Positions 7,870-11,204 of a DNA stretch of 11,204 nucleotides are shown here, piece after piece (the first letter of the stretch is position 1; the number at the start of each line of letters is the position of its first letter). The stretch is from NCBI GenBank assembly GCA_964428745.1, contig CAYRYZ010000044.1:1-11204 (forward strand), in the 5' to 3' direction. The notes under the pieces are model-generated. The model made no database searches. It was not told the DNA's origin and saw nothing but the letters and a program-made list of their open reading frames with translations. Position numbers and translations under genes: made by a program. The DNA is from GCA-002713455 sp964428745. GTDB lineage: Bacteria > Fidelibacterota > Marinisomatia > Marinisomatales > TCS55.

Positions 7870-9651
7870 ATGAGATCAATCGTTAAAGGTACAATTTTAA
7901 CTTTTACAATTATAACGCTAGCCCTATCTCAAGATTTTAAACCACATAGTATTTTTAATACTGATTTGGCTAATACTGCCGGTATGTGGTCAGTATCCAC
8001 TGGACCCCGAGGAGTATGGAGTGGTTCTGATCTTGATAAAGATGGTAGGATGGAAATCTTTGCAACAGATTATAAAAATGGAACTGTACACGCGTTTGAG
8101 TGGTATTATGGCGATACATTAGTCCATGTTTGGTCTGGTACATCAAAAAGCACATATGCTACGACACCAAGGTGGGTTCAGACCGGCGATACAGATGGAG
8201 ACGGACTTGGTGAGGTACTTATTTTTACAGATTATTCCCAAGTTGATTCAATAGGCCCTCAAGGTCCGGTTGCTGATAGTACAGCAGGGCTTTGGGTTTT
8301 CGAATGGGATGGTAAAACTGATAATGGATATTCAACCACTTGGTCACGAAATTTGTTGACTGCCTTTTCTGATACATTAAAACACGCAAGACCAGAACAT
8401 TTTACTGTAGCTGATATTGATAAAGATGGTCGGGATGAAATTATAATGGCGAGCAATGGATCAACAAACCCTAACTACGGAACTACTTCAACAACTCATA
8501 AAGCTTATTCAGAAGATAGATTTATTATTATGGGTGTTCAGGGTGACATTGGTGTATTGCCAACCCTGGTAGAAGAATTTGCAGCTTCACCCAGAGATGC
8601 CGATAAAGATGGTGTAAGAGAAAATAGATTTGGCGGTGGAAGTCCACAGGGTGTAGTTGTTGCTGATACAGATGGAGATGGGTTGCACGAAGCTGTATGT
8701 TTCTCATGGAATAACCTTTCCTGTTTTATTATTGAGGCTACTGGGCCTGATGCTTATACACAATCTGATACAGGTTATAAGTTCGCAGATGTTGACGACT
8801 GGACACTTGCACCAAGTGTAGCTGATGTTAATGGTGACGGAAAAGATGAAGTTTATGTCGGTGCATTTTATAAAGGAATTGTTTATGTAGTTGGTGATAA
8901 AGATGGTGATGCGACCAAATTTCAATCAACTGAATATGCAGCAATGGATAGTTTAGCAACATCGTGGGATTCTGCTAAAAACAGAGGAAATGTCTACGCT
9001 TTGGGATCCGCTGCGCATAACACTGCGTTTGAAAAGCCAGCGGTTTTTGTTGGACATGGAACCGGTTTTAGAAAGTACGATTTCACGGGTACTGATATAT
9101 TTTCATCTGCTAGCTACACAAAAACCGATTATACAAAAGCTACAGGTCACATTGATTCCTTGCAAACAGGTGGTGTGAATAAAATGTTTGCAGGTTCAAA
9201 CGTGGATGGCGATAAATACGGTGAAGTGATTTTAGCTTATCAAGGTGTAACTGACAGTGTTATGGTTGCTGGTGCATATAGCAAAAAACACAGAACATTC
9301 ATAAGAGTCCTCGAATGGACTGGTCCAAGTACAGACTTAAGTGTGAAAGATATTGTTTTGATTACACCAGAGGATTATAAATTAAGTCAAAATTTCCCAA
9401 ACCCATTTAACCCAACCACAAGTATCGAATATACTTTGCCTATAGCAAATCAAATTTCGATTACGATATATAATATTATGGGTCAAGAAGTTGCTAATGT
9501 TTTGCCACTTCAAGATAAACCTGCGGGAACACACCGTGTTACCTGGAATGGATTAGATAGGCAAGGTAATAAAGTAGCAAGTGGTACCTACTTTTATACT
9601 ATGCGCTATGGAAATTTTGTCAAAACGAAACAAATGACTTTGATGAAATAG
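7870..9651 (+). CDS. secreted FG-GAP/VCBS-like repeat protein with T9SS type A sorting domain
   Basis: The product is a 593-residue exported protein. The signal peptide is about residues 1-20 (ending TLALS). The body looks like an integrin-alpha-like propeller of FG-GAP/VCBS repeats, each carrying a calcium-loop motif DxDxDGxxEh: 54-64, 107-117, 182-192, 266-276 and 319-329 are close to canonical (for example DTDGDGLGEVL), while 243-254, 343-351 and 444-454 are degenerate. Residues about 503-593 are a classic T9SS type A tail: LSQNFPNPFNPTTSIEYTLP, ITIYNIMGQEV, VTWNGLDRQGNKVASGTYFY and a terminal KQMTLMK. It is predicted to cross the outer membrane by T9SS and stay on the surface or be released. 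The ligand is unknown; adhesion or glycan binding is typical of such propellers. It has its own promoter, a strong ribosome site and a terminator, so it is probably transcribed alone. Confidence 0.85.
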   Translation: MRSIVKGTILTFTIITLALSQDFKPHSIFNTDLANTAGMWSVSTGPRGVWSGSDLDKDGRMEIFATDYKNGTVHAFEWYYGDTLVHVWSGTSKSTYATTPRWVQTGDTDGDGLGEVLIFTDYSQVDSIGPQGPVADSTAGLWVFEWDGKTDNGYSTTWSRNLLTAFSDTLKHARPEHFTVADIDKDGRDEIIMASNGSTNPNYGTTSTTHKAYSEDRFIIMGVQGDIGVLPTLVEEFAASPRDADKDGVRENRFGGGSPQGVVVADTDGDGLHEAVCFSWNNLSCFIIEATGPDAYTQSDTGYKFADVDDWTLAPSVADVNGDGKDEVYVGAFYKGIVYVVGDKDGDATKFQSTEYAAMDSLATSWDSAKNRGNVYALGSAAHNTAFEKPAVFVGHGTGFRKYDFTGTDIFSSASYTKTDYTKATGHIDSLQTGGVNKMFAGSNVDGDKYGEVILAYQGVTDSVMVAGAYSKKHRTFIRVLEWTGPSTDLSVKDIVLITPEDYKLSQNFPNPFNPTTSIEYTLPIANQISITIYNIMGQEVANVLPLQDKPAGTHRVTWNGLDRQGNKVASGTYFYTMRYGNFVKTKQMTLMK

Positions 9652-9671
9652 TGTGAACGATACACATCATG

Positions 9672-9705
9672 AAAAAAAGCCTCTTGCTTGCAAGGGGCTT
9701 TTTTT
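9672..9705 (+). terminator. intrinsic terminator after the FG-GAP gene
   Basis: The stem GCCTCTTG (9679-9686) pairs with CAAGGGGC (9691-9698) around a CTTG loop, with one G-U pair. It is flanked by seven A (9672-9678) and seven T (9699-9705), so the helix can extend and the U-tract is complete. The A/T flanks make it possibly active in both directions. It begins about 20 nt after the FG-GAP stop and separates that gene from the amidase gene. Confidence 0.9.
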
Positions 9706-9746
9706 ATTTCTATTGAACTTGGTTCATTGTGATAGTTGCTCTAATC

Positions 9747-9759
9747 TTAAATTCCAATA
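9747..9759 (+). repeat. 13-nt pre-start motif TTAAATTCCAATA, copy 1
   Basis: This 13-mer ends three bases before the ATG of the amidase gene and recurs exactly directly before the ATG at 11141. The other genes here lack it. It could be a promoter or translation-initiation element, a small-RNA or protein target, or a remnant of duplication. The rest of the 111-nt gap (9652-9762) holds the terminator and a weak inverted repeat TGAAC-TTG-GTTCA at 9714-9726, with no convincing promoter pair. Confidence 0.5.
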
Positions 9760-9762
9760 GCA

Positions 9763-11064
9763 ATGAAAAATAAATTATTATCTTTTGTAATCGCTCTATC
9801 TATTTTTTCTAAGCTACCAGCACAATTATTAGATGCTGTTATTCCAATTCAATTTGATGCCCCCGCCCAACTCACTAAAATCACTTCTGGGTACCAATTA
9901 ACAGGAAATTCATCTCAATTAACCAATAACATATTAATAGATGGTGCTGCAATACGATTTTCTGCTTCTGACAGTACCGAAATATGGTTTCAATTTTTAG
10001 ATGATGTGGGTAATTGGTCAGAAAAAAAGAAAGCGAAGATTTTTTATGAGCCTAATAGTGATCGATTTATTGCATCTGTTTTGGATTCAACCTTAGGTCG
10101 GGTTGAAAAAATGAAATATGAAGCAAGATCTTCAAGTACAATCGCTTTTATCAGTGCAGGTCTATATGACAAGGAATCCAGAGAACCTAAGATTAATGAA
10201 AAATATATCAATATATCACCAGAGAATCTAGGTGTTGATAAACCTATGATTATTTCACGTAAGGATTGGGGAGCTCGCGATCCTAAATCTGGTTATTCCA
10301 ATCACCCTTATTATGATAAGATGACACTGCACCATGCAGCAGGTTGGGCAGCTACCACTTTGAACGAAGGTAAAGCTGCAGTGAAGTCAATACAAGAATT
10401 TCATCAAGATGGGAGAGGTTGGAGTGATATTGGATATCATTTTGTAGTTGATATGGGTGGAAATATATATCAAGGACGACCTGAAACAGTTTTAGGTGCA
10501 CATGTAGGTGGTGCAAACACAGGTAATGTTGGTGTATGTGTATTAGGATGTTATCATCCTCCAGAAACAAACCTACCATGTAATGATGAAATGACTTATG
10601 AAACAGAAAAATCTCTTATTCATCTTTATGCCTGGATTGCCGATACATATGGTGTAGAACCAAAAGTATTAAAAGGCCATAGAGATTATTTTGGAAACAC
10701 ATCATGTCCAGGTAATAATGTTTGGGGAATGCTACCAGAATTACGTGCTGAAATTGCGCTATTTATATTATATGGTGATCAACCAACTCGTTTTGCTTTA
10801 TTTCAAAATTACCCTAATCCATTTAATTCTACTACGACCCTACACTATGATTTACCTGATCTCAGCCAGGTGAAGATTACTATATATGATATGTTAGGTA
10901 AAGAGGTCATTCAATTAATTAATCAAAAACAGAACTATGGATACAAAAAAATTGTATGGAATGGAAAGAATAAAATTGGCAATGTGGTTGCACCAGGTAT
11001 ATACCTTTATAAAGCTGAATTAGGATCATTAATTGAAGTAAAAAAAATGATTTTAATAAAATAA
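9763..11064 (+). CDS. secreted PGRP/amidase_2-type N-acetylmuramoyl-L-alanine amidase with T9SS type A sorting domain
   Basis: This 433-residue exported enzyme is predicted to cut the bond between MurNAc and L-Ala of peptidoglycan. The signal peptide is about 1-20 (ending KLPA). Residues 21-155 are an unassigned beta-rich region. The catalytic domain (about 160-330) opens with IISRKDWGARDPKSGYS and carries the zinc set of T7-lysozyme/PGRP enzymes: His190 (TLHHAAG), His306 (KGHRDYF) and Cys315 (SCPGN), plus the catalytic Tyr225 (GYHFVVD). All are present, so it should be active. The His306-Cys315 spacing is one residue longer than in T7 lysozyme as I recall it. Cys259, Cys263 and Cys273 could form a disulfide. 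Residues about 345-433 are a T9SS tail (FQNYPNPFNSTTT, ITIYDMLGKEV, VVAPGIYLY, KKMILIK). Roles could be wall recycling, attack on other bacteria or nutrient scavenging; the T9SS tail favours action outside the outer membrane. Confidence 0.9.
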   Translation: MKNKLLSFVIALSIFSKLPAQLLDAVIPIQFDAPAQLTKITSGYQLTGNSSQLTNNILIDGAAIRFSASDSTEIWFQFLDDVGNWSEKKKAKIFYEPNSDRFIASVLDSTLGRVEKMKYEARSSSTIAFISAGLYDKESREPKINEKYINISPENLGVDKPMIISRKDWGARDPKSGYSNHPYYDKMTLHHAAGWAATTLNEGKAAVKSIQEFHQDGRGWSDIGYHFVVDMGGNIYQGRPETVLGAHVGGANTGNVGVCVLGCYHPPETNLPCNDEMTYETEKSLIHLYAWIADTYGVEPKVLKGHRDYFGNTSCPGNNVWGMLPELRAEIALFILYGDQPTRFALFQNYPNPFNSTTTLHYDLPDLSQVKITIYDMLGKEVIQLINQKQNYGYKKIVWNGKNKIGNVVAPGIYLYKAELGSLIEVKKMILIK

Positions 11065-11090
11065 TTATTAACAAATTCAAAAAATATGAG

Positions 11091-11112
11091 TCAAAGCATA
11101 TATATGCTTTGA
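11091..11112. repeat. perfect 22-bp palindrome (hairpin or operator)
   Basis: The 11-base half TCAAAGCATAT is followed by its exact reverse complement, making a perfect palindrome of 22 bp. It lies 27 nt after the amidase stop and 28 nt before the next ATG. As RNA it would form a long AU-rich hairpin. No T-run follows on the + strand (AATAAATAAAAGG), so it is not a textbook + strand terminator. An A-run precedes it, which would act as a U-tract on the minus strand. Terminator, mRNA-stabilising hairpin and operator are all open. Confidence 0.6.
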
Positions 11113-11127
11113 AATAAATAAAAGGTA

Positions 11128-11140
11128 TTAAATTCCAATA
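11128..11140 (+). repeat. 13-nt pre-start motif TTAAATTCCAATA, copy 2
   Basis: This is an exact second copy of the 13-mer found before the amidase gene. Here it abuts the ATG at 11141 with no gap, where a Shine-Dalgarno spacer would normally lie. A short AAAGG (11121-11125) lies just upstream and could serve as a weak ribosome site at a rather long distance. Confidence 0.5.
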
Positions 11141-11204
11141 ATGAAAAAAATAATAATTATATCACTTATTTTTCTAACTAGTATGTCCTTTGCTCAGAGG
11201 GGCG
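11141..11204 (+). CDS. start of an exported protein (3' end cut by window)
   Basis: Only the first 21 codons are visible. They read as a typical signal peptide: a basic start (MKK), a hydrophobic core (IIIISLIFLTSM) and a cleavage site SFA followed by QRG. The pattern AQ at the cleavage point is common in FCB-group exported proteins and matches the neighbours. The gene follows the amidase gene on the same strand after 76 nt and shares its pre-start 13-mer, so it may be under similar control. Nothing can be said about function; another T9SS-exported protein would fit the neighbourhood. Confidence 0.7.
   Translation, partial: MKKIIIISLIFLTSMSFAQRG

Noticed and set aside
9713..9745. Promoter made of TTGAAC (9713-9718) and TCTAAT (9740-9745) for the amidase gene
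   Set aside because: The spacer is 21 bp, too long for a sigma70 promoter, and no better pair was found in the gap.
10352..10579. 75-codon minus-strand frame rich in His and Leu across the amidase catalytic domain
   Set aside because: It is the antisense reading of a well-supported catalytic domain and has no start context.

Overview
The window is AT-rich bacterial DNA. Four exported-protein genes surround a divergent promoter region, and a partial gene lies at each end. Three long secreted proteins end in a C-terminal domain of the type IX secretion system (T9SS) sorting class, and one gene encodes a PorV/PorQ-like outer-membrane protein, so the source belongs to the FCB superphylum (Bacteroidota and relatives). 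The combination of PNPFNPTT-type tails, a very large fibronectin-like protein with a VPNPY tail, and a TonB receptor with no SusD partner is most like Candidatus Marinimicrobia (SAR406/Neomarinimicrobiota) or Ignavibacteria/Calditrichota-type genomes. That placement is from recall of family style, not from a search.

Left part (3-7647). The 3' end of a HAD-superfamily phosphatase gene (+ strand) converges on a three-gene minus-strand operon and shares its terminal TTAA with it. In transcription order the operon encodes a TonB-dependent receptor with an N-terminal carboxypeptidase-regulatory-like domain, an exported protein of about 1135 residues (acidic calcium-binding-type loops, fibronectin III-like region, T9SS-like tail), and the PorV/PorQ-like outer-membrane protein. 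The first two genes are 6-15 nt apart depending on start choice, and the last two overlap by 4 nt (ATGA), so the three are probably made together. The likely logic is a receptor, a large surface protein and a dedicated secretion or anchoring partner.

Middle (7648-7869). A 222-nt intergenic region separates the minus-strand operon from the plus-strand genes. It holds a good sigma70-like promoter for the + side, a weaker overlapping candidate for the - side, an imperfect palindrome lying across both, and a second set of ATTAGT repeats near the receptor gene.

Right part (7870-11204). A secreted FG-GAP/VCBS-like protein with a T9SS type A tail is followed by a clear intrinsic terminator. Next come a secreted PGRP/amidase_2-type N-acetylmuramoyl-L-alanine amidase with the same kind of tail, a perfect 22-bp palindrome, and the first 21 codons of another exported protein cut by the window end. 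The last two genes share an identical 13-nt sequence immediately before their start codons. No tRNA, rRNA, CRISPR array, insertion sequence or phage gene was seen.
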